From NCBI RefSeq assembly GCF_900106525.1, contig NZ_FNOG01000003.1:407811-471810 (forward strand): a stretch of DNA of 64,000 nt, written 5' to 3'. Within the stretch, counting starts at the first letter, position 1. Each line of letters begins with the position of its first letter. Positions 34,462 through 43,256 of the stretch are shown here, in pieces. The position numbers and the translations under genes are program-made. Source of the stretch: Lysobacter enzymogenes (GTDB taxonomy: Bacteria > Pseudomonadota > Gammaproteobacteria > Xanthomonadales > Xanthomonadaceae). A model generated the notes under the pieces. The model worked only from the letters and a program-made list of their open reading frames with translations, was not told the origin of the DNA and searched no databases.

Positions 34462-35624
34462 ACGGGTGGCTGCGCTGGCCGTCGACGTATCTGGGCGTGC
34501 CGATGCTCGCGGCGTGCGCGGCGACCGCGCTGGCCTACGAATTGCCCGCGGGCTACGTCGGCGGTTTGCTGCTGCTGGCCGCGGCGGCGCTGGCGACGAT
34601 GGCGGCCGACGCGGTGGTCGGGCCGCGGCTGCCGCAGTTCGAGCGCATCCGCGTGCGCGACTACGCCGGCACCCGCGAGGCGCTGGTGGCGCTGGCGTTC
34701 TGCGCCGTGGTCGGCGCGTTCTGCCTGCTCGACCTGCTGCTGTTCCCGATACCGTTGCTGGACGATCCCTCGGCCTACGCGCGCCTGGACGGCGCGCGCA
34801 CCCATGTGCGGCACGTGTCGGCCTGGTGTTGGGTGCTGGCGCCGGTGGGGCTGTTGTGCGTGCGCAGCCGCGGCCTGCGCTATGCGATGGTGGCCGCGGC
34901 GATCGCGTTCCCGGTGCTGGTGATCGACCGCAACCGGATCTTCGCCGCGTTGTTCTCGATCGCGCTGGTGCGGCTGATGCGGCGCGACCCTGCGCGTGCC
35001 CTGCCGTGGCCGGCGGTGGCGCTGCTGGCGCTGGCCGGCGCGGCGCTGTTCTCGCTGCTGGGGATCGTGCGCTCGGGCACGCTGGACGGGCTGACCCTGC
35101 CGCTACAGCCGTGGTTCCGCGAGGCGCCGGCCGGGCTGAAGTGGCCGGTGCTCTACATCAGCGCCGGCCCGTACAACTTCGCCGCGATCCTCGACAAGGG
35201 CTACCGCAACGCCGACTTCCTGCTCAACCAACTGGTGCCGCTGCGCGGCTCCATCGCCACGGCCGGCACCGGCATTCCGCTGGATGCGGCCAACATCAAC
35301 GTCGGCACCGAGTTCTTCCCGTTCCTGATGGCGCTGGGGCCGGCCGGCGCGCTGGCGGCGTTCGCGACGCTGTACGGCTTGCTGGTGTGGAGCGCGCGAC
35401 GGCTGGCGGGCGCTTCGCTGTTCGCGCTGCTGATGTTCCTGCGCGTGGCCTATACCGCGGCGATGGCGCCGTTCGCTCCGCAAGCTTTCACCTTCATGAC
35501 CGCCGTTTTCCTCGCGGCCTGCCTGCTGATGCAGCTGTTCGCCGCCTGGCTGCCGGACCGGCGCGCCTGCGCCGGCCGCTGCGCTGCCGGCCTCTCCAAC
35601 GCCTTGGACGCCCCTAACCGATGA
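34458..35624 (+). CDS. wzy: Wzy-like repeat-unit polymerase (membrane protein)
   Basis: 388 residues, GTG start overlapping the GT2 stop. About ten to twelve hydrophobic segments with one larger periplasmic loop near residues 205-275 (GTLDGLTLPLQPWFREAPAG, NFAAILDKGYRNADFLLN), the layout of O-antigen/ECA polymerases. RSGTLDGL after a long TM run resembles the conserved loop of this family. Sequence conservation in Wzy is always low, so the call rests on topology and its position between flippase, glycosyltransferase and Wzz. Confidence 0.72.
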   Translation: MNGWLRWPSTYLGVPMLAACAATALAYELPAGYVGGLLLLAAAALATMAADAVVGPRLPQFERIRVRDYAGTREALVALAFCAVVGAFCLLDLLLFPIPLLDDPSAYARLDGARTHVRHVSAWCWVLAPVGLLCVRSRGLRYAMVAAAIAFPVLVIDRNRIFAALFSIALVRLMRRDPARALPWPAVALLALAGAALFSLLGIVRSGTLDGLTLPLQPWFREAPAGLKWPVLYISAGPYNFAAILDKGYRNADFLLNQLVPLRGSIATAGTGIPLDAANINVGTEFFPFLMALGPAGALAAFATLYGLLVWSARRLAGASLFALLMFLRVAYTAAMAPFAPQAFTFMTAVFLAACLLMQLFAAWLPDRRACAGRCAAGLSNALDAPNR

Positions 35625-36526
35625 ACGCGCAGCAAGACGAAATCTATCTGGTCGATCTTTGGCGGATCGTGCGGCGCGAATGGTGCAGCTTCGCCGCCGC
35701 GGCGCTGGCCGCATTGGCGCTGGCCCTGGCGTACGCGGCGCTAGCGCCGCAGCGCTGGCAGGTCAGCGCCTGGGTGTCGGTGGGCCAGCTCGGGCTGGTG
35801 CCGGCCGGGCAGGAGCCGCGCCCGGAGCCGTTTCAGCGTTCGGTCGAGCGCCTGCAGACGCGCGCGTTCCAGGATCGGGTGCTGGCGGCCGCGGGCGTCG
35901 CCGCGGATGCGCCCGCGGCCGAGTTGTATCGGCGCAGCCTCAAGGTGGAGCCCTCGCCGTACGCGGGACTGATCAAGCTCAGAGTGCGCGCGGCCTCGGC
36001 CCAACAGGCGCGCCATCTGGCGACGACGACCGTGGCCCAGTTGCAGGCCCTGCACCGGCAGTTGCAGGCCGCGCCGTTGGCGCGGGCGCGCGCGCAGCTC
36101 GAACAGGCCCAGGCCGACCTGCGCGCCGCGCTCGCCGAGCGCGAGCGCCTGCGCGGGCTGGCCGCAGGCGCGCAGGCGCGCAGCGGCGCGGAGCCGGCCG
36201 CCGCGCTGGCGCTGCTGGCGCTGGCGCAAAAGGACAGCGAGCTGCGGCAGTTGCGCCAGGCCGAGAGCGACCTGCGCGCGCGCTTGAGCGACAGCTACAC
36301 CTACGCCACCGCCTCGGCCTGGCCGATGCATGCGCCGCAGCGGCCGTTCGCGCCGGATCGGACGCTGATCCTCGCCGTCGGCTTGCTCGCCGGCCTCGGC
36401 CTGGGCCTGTTCGCGGCGGTGGCGCGCAATGCGCGGCGAGGCAACCCGCCGGCGGCGCAGCGGCACTCACCGCACAGTGTGGAATCGGCCCGGACGGGCG
36501 GGAGCGGCGTCGATGAGCGGACATGA
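35621..36526 (+). CDS. wzz: Wzz-type polysaccharide chain-length determinant
   Basis: 301 residues, ATG overlapping the Wzy stop. The N-terminus EIYLVDLWRIVRREW then a TM helix at about 25-45, a periplasmic helical part (LHRQLQAAPLARARAQLEQAQADLRAALAERE region, coiled coil), a Pro-rich APQRPFAPDR motif and a second TM helix at about 250-275: the classic Wzz plan. The C-terminal 25 residues are low in complexity and overlap the next gene by 14 bp. Sets the chain length of the polymer made by Wzy. Confidence 0.85.
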   Translation: MNAQQDEIYLVDLWRIVRREWCSFAAAALAALALALAYAALAPQRWQVSAWVSVGQLGLVPAGQEPRPEPFQRSVERLQTRAFQDRVLAAAGVAADAPAAELYRRSLKVEPSPYAGLIKLRVRAASAQQARHLATTTVAQLQALHRQLQAAPLARARAQLEQAQADLRAALAERERLRGLAAGAQARSGAEPAAALALLALAQKDSELRQLRQAESDLRARLSDSYTYATASAWPMHAPQRPFAPDRTLILAVGLLAGLGLGLFAAVARNARRGNPPAAQRHSPHSVESARTGGSGVDERT

Positions 36527-37406
36527 GGAACAGCTGGACCTCGGCGAAGGCGCCGCGGCGCTGCCGGCGGGAGCGACCAACCTGGAAGACGCGCGCCTGC
36601 TCGACACCCAGCGCGCCTTCGACAGCGTCGCCGCCGACTACGACGGCCCGCGCGGCAACAACGAGCTGATCCAGCGCATGCGCGCGACCTTGTGGCGCGC
36701 GGTGCTGGACCGGTTCGAGCCCGGCTCGCGCCTGGTCGACCTGGGCTGCGGCACCGGCATCGACGCGGTCGGCTTCGCCGAGGCCGGCATGCGCGTGCTC
36801 GCCACCGACTGGTCGCCGCGCATGGTCGAACGCACCCGCGCGCGGGCGCGCGACGCCGCGGTCGAAGGCCGGGTGCGCGCGGCGCTGGTCGGCGCGCACC
36901 AGCTCGACCGCATCGGCCATCTGCCGGGCGCGTACGAAGGGCCGTTCGACGGCATGTACTCCAACTTCGGCCCGCTCAACTGCGTGCCCGACCTCGCCGC
37001 GGTCGCCGCGCAATGCGCGCGCCTGGTGCGGCCGGGCGGGGCGCTGGTGTTCTCGGTGATCGGCCGCATCTGCCCGTGGGAAATCGCCCACTACGCGTGG
37101 CGCGGCCGCCTGCGTCGGGCCGCAGTGCGCGCGGCCCGCGGGGTCACCCCGGTGGGCATGAACAAGCACACCATCTGGACGCGCTACTACCTGCCGCGCG
37201 AGTTCTACCGGCCGTTCGCCGAAGACTTCCGCCTGGAAAGCCATCGCGCGCTGAGCCTGCTGCTGCCGCCGCCGTACCTGGTCGATCTCTATCAGCGGCA
37301 CCCGCACTGGTACGAGCGGCTGGGGCGCCTGGACGACCGCGTCGGCGGCTGGCCGTTGCTGCGCGAGATGGGCGATCACTTCCTGATCGCGATGCGGCGG
37401 CGCTGA
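36513..37406 (+). CDS. class I SAM-dependent methyltransferase
   Basis: 297 residues from the Met at 36513 (GGAG 9 bp upstream); the frame is open further but the extra residues are low-complexity. Motif I LVDLGCGTGIDAVGF near 75, motif II ATDWSPRMVERTRARA near 98, motif III-like FDGMYSNFGPLNCVPDLA near 148, and the RPGGALVFSVIGRI strand near 175. The C-terminal WTRYYLPREFYRPF part resembles lipid or polyketide/sugar methyltransferases. Substrate unknown. It follows Wzz and is followed after 4 bp by an amidohydrolase, which is unusual for a polymer locus. Confidence 0.88.
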   Translation: MSGHEEQLDLGEGAAALPAGATNLEDARLLDTQRAFDSVAADYDGPRGNNELIQRMRATLWRAVLDRFEPGSRLVDLGCGTGIDAVGFAEAGMRVLATDWSPRMVERTRARARDAAVEGRVRAALVGAHQLDRIGHLPGAYEGPFDGMYSNFGPLNCVPDLAAVAAQCARLVRPGGALVFSVIGRICPWEIAHYAWRGRLRRAAVRAARGVTPVGMNKHTIWTRYYLPREFYRPFAEDFRLESHRALSLLLPPPYLVDLYQRHPHWYERLGRLDDRVGGWPLLREMGDHFLIAMRRR

Positions 37407-37410
37407 GCGC

Positions 37411-38610
37411 GTGGACGCGATCCTGCGCAGCGCGGGCTGGCTGAGCCCGGAGGGTTTGCGGCGCACGCCGTTGGCGATCCGCGCCGGCCGCGTGGACGGC
37501 GCCGCGCCCACGCCCGCCTACGCGCTGGACCTGCAGGGGCATGTGCTGCTGCCGGGCCTGATCAACGCGCACGAACACCTGCACGTCAACGCGGTGCCGA
37601 GGTTGCGGCAGGGCCGCGTCTTCGCCAACGCCTACCAGTGGATCGAGGCGTTCCAGGCGCATTTCGCCGATCCCGCCGTCGCCGCCGCGCTGGCCGTGCC
37701 CAAGGCGCTGCGGCTGCGCCACGGCGGGCTCAAGAATCTGCTCGCCGGCGCGACCTGCGCGGCCCATCACGACCCCTGGGATCGCGCGCTGGACGCGGCC
37801 GATTTTCCGATCGCGCTGTTGCGCGGACACGGTTGGGCCTATGCGCCGGGCTGGCCGCAGTACGGCCCGTCGCTGCGCGAGAGCTTCCTGGCCACGCCGC
37901 CGCAGCGGCCCTGGCTGATCCATCTGGGCGAGGGTACCGATGCGGTCGCGCGCGCGGAACTTGGGCAACTCGACGCGCTCGGCTGCCTCGCCGCCAACAC
38001 CGTGCTGATCCACGGCGTCGGCCTGGGCGAGGACGACCAGTCGCGGGTGATCGCGCGCGGCGCGGCGGTGGTGTGGTGTCCGTCGAGCAATCTGGCCTTG
38101 CTCGGGCGCACCCTGGATCCGCGCCGCCTGCACGCGGCCGGGCGCCTGGCGCTGGGCAGCGATTCGCGCCTCAGCGGCGCGCGCGATCTGCTCGACGAAC
38201 TGCGCCTGGCCGCCTCGATCGGCGGCCTGGACGCGAGCGACGCGTTCGACCTGGCGAGCGCGCGCGCCGCCGACGTGCTGCGCCTGGACCGTGGCCGGCT
38301 GCGGCCCGGCGCGGCGGCCGATCTGATCGTCGTCGCCGATCGCGGCGGCGCGCCCGCCGACAGCCTGGTCGGCCTGAGCCGCGCCGACCTGCGCGCGGTG
38401 GTGCGCGGCGGCGTGCCGAGCATCGCCGATCCGGATTTCGCGCCGTGGTTCCGCGCCGCGGGCGTGGCGGCGGTGCGGGTCGAACTGGACGGACGCCCCA
38501 AGCTGCTGGCCAAGGCGCTGGCCGATCCGCAATTGCTCGCGCTCGAACCCGGCCTGAGCCTGTGCGAACCGGTCGCGCCGGCGCGCGCCGCCGCGGGAGC
38601 GCAGGCATGA
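37411..38610 (+). CDS. amidohydrolase-superfamily deaminase/hydrolase
   Basis: 399 residues, GTG start 4 bp after the methyltransferase stop. TIM-barrel amidohydrolase with the metal motif GLINAHEHLHVNAV near 50 (HxH), later HGVGLGEDDQSRVIARGAAVVWCPSSN near 196 and the metal Asp in LALGSDSRLSGARDLLDELR near 247. The closest pattern is the guanine/S-adenosylhomocysteine/chlorohydrolase deaminase group (SNxxL and GSD). It might deaminate a purine or pterin-like compound; in an operon otherwise making a glycan this is odd and may relate to the GTP cyclohydrolase II nearby. Confidence 0.85.
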   Translation: MDAILRSAGWLSPEGLRRTPLAIRAGRVDGAAPTPAYALDLQGHVLLPGLINAHEHLHVNAVPRLRQGRVFANAYQWIEAFQAHFADPAVAAALAVPKALRLRHGGLKNLLAGATCAAHHDPWDRALDAADFPIALLRGHGWAYAPGWPQYGPSLRESFLATPPQRPWLIHLGEGTDAVARAELGQLDALGCLAANTVLIHGVGLGEDDQSRVIARGAAVVWCPSSNLALLGRTLDPRRLHAAGRLALGSDSRLSGARDLLDELRLAASIGGLDASDAFDLASARAADVLRLDRGRLRPGAAADLIVVADRGGAPADSLVGLSRADLRAVVRGGVPSIADPDFAPWFRAAGVAAVRVELDGRPKLLAKALADPQLLALEPGLSLCEPVAPARAAAGAQA

Positions 38611-39305
38611 GCGCAGCGCAGATCCTGCCGGCCGCGGCCGCGTATGCGTTGTGGGCCGCGAGCTATCCGGCGCATGCGCACAACCCGCTGATGCGGGCCG
38701 AGGAGCGGGCGATGCTGGCGTCGATGCCGCAAGACCTGGACGGCGCCTGCGTGCTCGACGCCGGCTGCGGCAGCGGCCGCTACCTGCTGCACGCGCTGCG
38801 CCGCGGCGCGCAGCGCTTGATCGGCGTGGACCTGTCCGCGCCGATGCTCGCACGCGCCGACGCCGAACTGGCCGCGGCGCGCGCGCATGCGCAGGTCGCG
38901 CTGGCGCAGGGTGATCTCGCCGCGCTGCCGGTGGCCGACGGCGTGGCCGATCTGGCGGTGAGCGCGCTGGCGGTGGGCCACGTCGAACGCCTGCTGCCGG
39001 CCTTGGCCGAACTGCGTCGCGCCGTGCGCCCCGGCGGCGCGCTGCTGTGCAGCGATTTCCATCCCACCGGCCACGCCCTGGGCTGGCTGCGCGACTTCAA
39101 GTCCGACGGCGTGCGCTATGCGGTGCGCCATCACGCGCATCTGTACAGCCACTGGCATGCGGCGTGTTCGCAAGTGGGCCTGGTGATCGAGACCGTGGAC
39201 GAACCCACGATCGATCCCGCCGACGTGCCCGCAGGCGCGCGCTTCGATCCGGCCGCGCTGCGCGTGCCGGTCGCCCTGGTGCTGCGTCTGCGGCGGCCGG
39301 CATGA
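38607..39305 (+). CDS. class I SAM-dependent methyltransferase
   Basis: 232 residues, ATG overlapping the amidohydrolase stop. Motif I VLDAGCGSGRYLLHALRRG near 52, IGVDLSAPMLARADAELA near 74, QGDLAALPVADGVADLAVS near 105 and RPGGALLCSDFHPTG near 148. A typical UbiE-like small-molecule methyltransferase (Methyltransf_11). Coupled to the amidohydrolase and radical SAM genes by ATGA overlaps, so it likely works on the same intermediate. Confidence 0.88.
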   Translation: MSAAQILPAAAAYALWAASYPAHAHNPLMRAEERAMLASMPQDLDGACVLDAGCGSGRYLLHALRRGAQRLIGVDLSAPMLARADAELAAARAHAQVALAQGDLAALPVADGVADLAVSALAVGHVERLLPALAELRRAVRPGGALLCSDFHPTGHALGWLRDFKSDGVRYAVRHHAHLYSHWHAACSQVGLVIETVDEPTIDPADVPAGARFDPAALRVPVALVLRLRRPA

Positions 39306-40840
39306 ATCCGTCCGCCTGGCCCGCACCGGCCGCCGCCGTCGCCAACACCTTGTTGGTCAACCCGACCATCGCCTCGCGCGCCAGCGCGCGCTTTCCGCTG
39401 GCGCTGCTGAACCTGGCCGCGGCGCTGGACCGCAACGGCGCCAGCCGCATCATCGACGGCAACCTCGACCGCGGCTTCATCGACACCGCGCTGGACGCGT
39501 TGGCGCAGACGCGCTTCGATGCGCTCGGCATCAGCGTCATGGGCGGGCCGCAGGTGGCGCCGGCGATCGCGCTGTCGCGCGCGGTGCGCGAACGCTTCCC
39601 GCAGCTGCCGATCGTCTGGGGCGGCTATTTCCCGACCCTGTATCCCGACACCGCGCTCAACGCCGACTACGTCGACTACGCGATCCGCGGCCAGGGCGAG
39701 CGGACCCTGCCGGAACTGATCGCCGCGCTGCGCGGCGAGGGCCCGCCGGCGGCGCAGATTCCAGGCCTGTCGTGGAAGCTCGACGGCGCGCCGGTGCACA
39801 ACCCGGACCGCGATTTTTCCAGCGACGACGCGCCGCCGCTGCTGCCCTACGCCAAGCTCGGCGACCCGCGCCGTTATCTCGCGCCGACCTTCCTGGGCCG
39901 GCGCACCGCGGTGCACCAGGCCGCGTTGGGCTGCCGCTTCCGCTGCACCTTCTGCGGCGTCGCGGCGATGTTCGGCGGCGCCACCGCCTTGCCCGCCGCG
40001 CAGCGGCTGGCGCGCGAGCTGGGCTATCTCAAGCACGGCCTGGGCGCCGACTCGGTCCAGTTCTTCGACCACAATTTCTTCGACCGCGAGGCCGACATGA
40101 TCCCGCTGCTGGAGGTCATGGCGCGGCTGGAACTGCCGTGGTGGTGTTATGCGCGCGCCGACGCGCTGCTGAACCTGTCGCCGGCGACCTGGGCGCTGGT
40201 GCGCAAGAGCCGGCTGCGCATGGCCTACATCGGCGCGGAGTCGCCCAACGGCGCGATGCTCAAGGACATCCGCAAGGGCACCCGGCCCGACCAGACCCTC
40301 GAAGTGGCCGAGCTGTGCCGCCGCCACGGCGTGATTCCGGAGCTGTCGTTCATGGTCGCGCCGCCGCAGGACACCGAGGCGGCGACCGAGCAGACCTTCG
40401 AGTTCATCCGCGAGATCAAGCGGATCAATCCGCAGTCGGAGATCATCGTCTACATCTACACGCCGCTGCCCGAGGCCAGTCGCCACCGCAAGGACCGCGG
40501 CAAGCGCGCGGCCGCGCCGCTGCTGGACCTGCACGGCGAGCCGGTGGTGTTTCCGGACACGCCGGAGCAGTGGACGCAGCAACGTTGGGTCGACTACGCC
40601 TGCCACGCCGACGCGCCCTGGCTCAGCGACGACCTGCGCCGGCGCATCCGCGACTTCGTCACCGTACTGCGCTGCCGCTACCCGACCGTACAGGACCTGC
40701 GCTCGCCGCGCTGGGCCAAGCGCGGGCTCAGCGCGATGGCGGCGTGGCGCTATCGCCTGCGCCGGTACGACCGGCCGTGGGAGCTCGACCTGGCCGACCG
40801 GCTGGTGCGCTTGCGCCGGCCGCAGGCGTCGGGGCTGTAG
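39302..40840 (+). CDS. B12-binding-domain radical SAM protein
   Basis: 512 residues, ATG overlapping the methyltransferase stop. Residues 8-130 are a cobalamin-binding-like Rossmann domain (TLLVNPTIASRASARFPLALL, FDALGISVMGGPQ, WGGYFPTLYPD). The radical SAM cluster motif is GCRFRCTFCG near residue 213 (CxxxCxxC). FDHNFFDREADMIPLLEVMA and AYIGAESPNGAMLKDIRKGT follow. Such BchE-like enzymes carry out methylations, ring closures or other radical reactions on unactivated carbons. A second protein of this class is encoded at 46028. Confidence 0.9.
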   Translation: MNPSAWPAPAAAVANTLLVNPTIASRASARFPLALLNLAAALDRNGASRIIDGNLDRGFIDTALDALAQTRFDALGISVMGGPQVAPAIALSRAVRERFPQLPIVWGGYFPTLYPDTALNADYVDYAIRGQGERTLPELIAALRGEGPPAAQIPGLSWKLDGAPVHNPDRDFSSDDAPPLLPYAKLGDPRRYLAPTFLGRRTAVHQAALGCRFRCTFCGVAAMFGGATALPAAQRLARELGYLKHGLGADSVQFFDHNFFDREADMIPLLEVMARLELPWWCYARADALLNLSPATWALVRKSRLRMAYIGAESPNGAMLKDIRKGTRPDQTLEVAELCRRHGVIPELSFMVAPPQDTEAATEQTFEFIREIKRINPQSEIIVYIYTPLPEASRHRKDRGKRAAAPLLDLHGEPVVFPDTPEQWTQQRWVDYACHADAPWLSDDLRRRIRDFVTVLRCRYPTVQDLRSPRWAKRGLSAMAAWRYRLRRYDRPWELDLADRLVRLRRPQASGL

Positions 40841-40938
40841 CCGGTGGGCGCGAACGCGCGCTCGCGTGCGGCCGCCGTGGGCGCGGACGTGGTTCGCGCG
40901 ACGTCCGTCCGCGCGGCCTCGCAGCGGAGCCGGCACGC

Positions 40939-42039
40939 ATGCGGGTAGCGCAGATCAATTTCGTGCCGGCGCCGGCCGGGCTCGATCCGCCGCAGTTGCT
41001 GGCGCGCTGGCCGTCGCTGGCGGACATCGCCGAGGCGGTGGCGTCCGCGGGCGCGCAGGTGCACGTGCTGCAAGCCGCGCCCGCGCCGGCCTCGCTGCGG
41101 CTGCGGGGGGTCGATTACCGCTTCGATGCGACCGATCCGGCGCGCATCGCCGACTGGCTCGACCGCATCGGCGCCGACGTGGCGCATGTGCACGGACTCG
41201 GCTACGCCGCGCAAGCGCACGCCATCGCCCGGCTGCGTCCGCGCCTGCCCATCGTCCTGCAGGACCACGCCGACCGGGTGCCGCGTTGGCGGCGCTCGCG
41301 CTGGCGGCAATGGTTCGACGCGGCTGCGGGCATCGCCTTCACCTCGCTCGAGCTGGCCCGGCCGTTCGCCGACGCCGGCCTGTTCGCGCCGTCCACGCCG
41401 TTGTTCGCGATCGCCGAATCCAGCAGCCGCTTCGCTCCGGGCGACCGCGCCGCGGCGCGCGGCGAAACCGGACTGTACGGCGACCCTTGCGTGCTCTGGC
41501 TCGGCCATCTGGACGCGAACAAGGATCCCCTGTGCATGCTCGAAGGCGTGGCCCGCGCCGCCGAGCGCCTGCCCGGCCTGCGCCTGTGGTGCGCGTTCGC
41601 CACCGCGCCGTTGCTGGCGCAGGTGCGCGCGCGGATCGACGCCGATGCGCGCCTGGCCGGGCGAGTGGAACTGCTGGGCCCGGTCGCGCACGCGCGAGTG
41701 CAGGCGCTGATGCGCGCGGCCGACCTGTTGGTCTGCGCCAGCCGTCGCGAAAGCTGCGGCTACGCGGCGCTGGAGGCGCTTGCCTGCGGCACCCCGACGG
41801 TGTTGAGCGACATCGCGGCGTTCCGCGCGCTCAGCGACGGCGGCCGCACCGGCGCGCTGTGGCCCTGCGGCGATGCCGCCGCGCTGGCTGCGGCGCTGCT
41901 GCGGGTCGCGGCGCAGCCGCCGCCGCGCGCGCAGGTGCGCGCCCACTTCGAACAACGCCTGTCCTTCGCCGCGCTCGGCCGCGACTGGGCGCGTGCGTAT
42001 GCGCAGGCGGCGCAGGCCCACGCCGGCAGGCGCGGATGA
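40939..42039 (+). CDS. family 4 glycosyltransferase (GT-B)
   Basis: 366 residues, start 98 bp after the radical SAM gene. N-terminal half with MRVAQINFVPAPAGLDPPQ and DVAHVHGLGYAAQAHAIA; C-terminal half with VLWLGHLDANKDPLCMLEG near 190, LLGPVAHARVQALMRAADLLVCASRRESCGYAALEALACGTPTV near 250-295, the GT4 donor-binding E-x7-E region (ESCGYAALE). Uses a nucleotide-sugar donor to extend a lipid-linked glycan. The next gene overlaps by 4 bp. Confidence 0.9.
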   Translation: MRVAQINFVPAPAGLDPPQLLARWPSLADIAEAVASAGAQVHVLQAAPAPASLRLRGVDYRFDATDPARIADWLDRIGADVAHVHGLGYAAQAHAIARLRPRLPIVLQDHADRVPRWRRSRWRQWFDAAAGIAFTSLELARPFADAGLFAPSTPLFAIAESSSRFAPGDRAAARGETGLYGDPCVLWLGHLDANKDPLCMLEGVARAAERLPGLRLWCAFATAPLLAQVRARIDADARLAGRVELLGPVAHARVQALMRAADLLVCASRRESCGYAALEALACGTPTVLSDIAAFRALSDGGRTGALWPCGDAAALAAALLRVAAQPPPRAQVRAHFEQRLSFAALGRDWARAYAQAAQAHAGRRG

Positions 42040-43151
42040 AACTGGCGCTGGTGGTGCCCGGCGGCGTCGACCGCGGCGGCGAATCGCGGGTCATTCCGAC
42101 CCTGCTGGCCCTGATCGCGCGCCTGGCGCGTTCGCACGAGGTGCATGTGTTCGCGCTGCGCCAGCAGGCCGCGCCGGCGCGCTGGAACCTGGCCGGCGCG
42201 CGCGTGCACAACATCGGCGCGGGCCGTACCGCCGTGCGCGCGATCCTCGCGATCCGCGCCGAACACCGGCGCGCGCCGTTCGACCTGGTGCAGTCGATCT
42301 TCGCCGCCGATTGCGGCCTGGTCGCGGTCGCCGCGGCGCGCTGGCTGCGCCGGCCGGGCCTGGTCCATGTCGCCGGCGGCGAGCTGGTGTCGCTGCCGGC
42401 GATCGGCTACGGCGGCCGCCGCAACTGGCGCGGCCGCCTGCGCGAAGGCTGGGTGCTGCGCGCCGCCGATGCGGTCAGCGCGGCCAGCGCGCCGATGATC
42501 GAGGCGTTGCGGGCGCTGGATGTGGGCGCGCTGCGGATTCCGCTCGGCGTCGATCTGCATGCGTGGCCGCCGCTGGCGCCGCGCGCGCGCCGCGCCGGCG
42601 CGCCGGCGCGGCTGCTGCACATCGCCAGCCTCAACCGGGTCAAGGACCAGCCGACCCTGCTGCGCGCGCTGGCGGCGCTGCGCTGCGCCGGGGTCGAGTT
42701 CCGCATGGACATCGTCGGCGCGGACACCCTCGGCGGGCAGATGCAGGCGCTGGCCCAGCGCCTCGGGCTGGACGGGCGGGTCGCCTTCCTCGGGTTCCGC
42801 ACCCAGCGCGAGCTGCGGCCGCTGGTGGACGCCGCGGACCTGCTGGTGCTGTCGTCGCTGCACGAAGCCGGCCCGCTGGTGCTGCTGGAAGCGGCGGTGG
42901 CGGGCGTGCCGACGGTCGGCACCGCGGTAGGGCATCTGTGCGAATGGGCGCCGCAGGCGGCGTTGGCGGTGGCGCCGGGAGACAGCGCGGCCTTGGCCGA
43001 AGCGCTGCGCCAGGTCTTGGCCGACGACGCGCTGCGCCTGCGCCTGGCCTGGGAAGCGCATCGCCGCGCCTTGCGCGAGGACGCGAGCCACACCGCGCTC
43101 GCGTTCGAACGCCTGCATGCGCAGGTTTGCGCCTCGCGCGGCCGGGCCTGA
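42036..43151 (+). CDS. family 4 glycosyltransferase (GT-B)
   Basis: 371 residues, ATG overlapping the previous stop. MKLALVVPGGVDRGGESRVIP carries the glycine-rich acceptor loop; the C-terminal domain has LLHIASLNRVKDQPTLLRAL near 190, VDAADLLVLSSLHEAGPLVLLEAAVAGVPTVGT near 264-296 (the EAGPLVLLE donor motif). Last gene of the plus-strand chain that began with fdtA. About 106 bp separate its stop from the convergent ribA stop; no clear terminator is seen there. Confidence 0.9.
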   Translation: MKLALVVPGGVDRGGESRVIPTLLALIARLARSHEVHVFALRQQAAPARWNLAGARVHNIGAGRTAVRAILAIRAEHRRAPFDLVQSIFAADCGLVAVAAARWLRRPGLVHVAGGELVSLPAIGYGGRRNWRGRLREGWVLRAADAVSAASAPMIEALRALDVGALRIPLGVDLHAWPPLAPRARRAGAPARLLHIASLNRVKDQPTLLRALAALRCAGVEFRMDIVGADTLGGQMQALAQRLGLDGRVAFLGFRTQRELRPLVDAADLLVLSSLHEAGPLVLLEAAVAGVPTVGTAVGHLCEWAPQAALAVAPGDSAALAEALRQVLADDALRLRLAWEAHRRALREDASHTALAFERLHAQVCASRGRA

Positions 43152-43256
43152 CGCCGCGGCCTGCGCCGGGCGCGAGCCTTGGCCGAGATCCGCCGCCGGC
43201 CGAGCGCTGTCGGCGCGGATGGAGCGAGCGCGATCGACGCGCGCCAATGCGTCGCG

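Noticed and set aside
43152-43256. possible terminator between the last GT4 gene and ribA
   Set aside because: Only short imperfect GC stems and no T-run.
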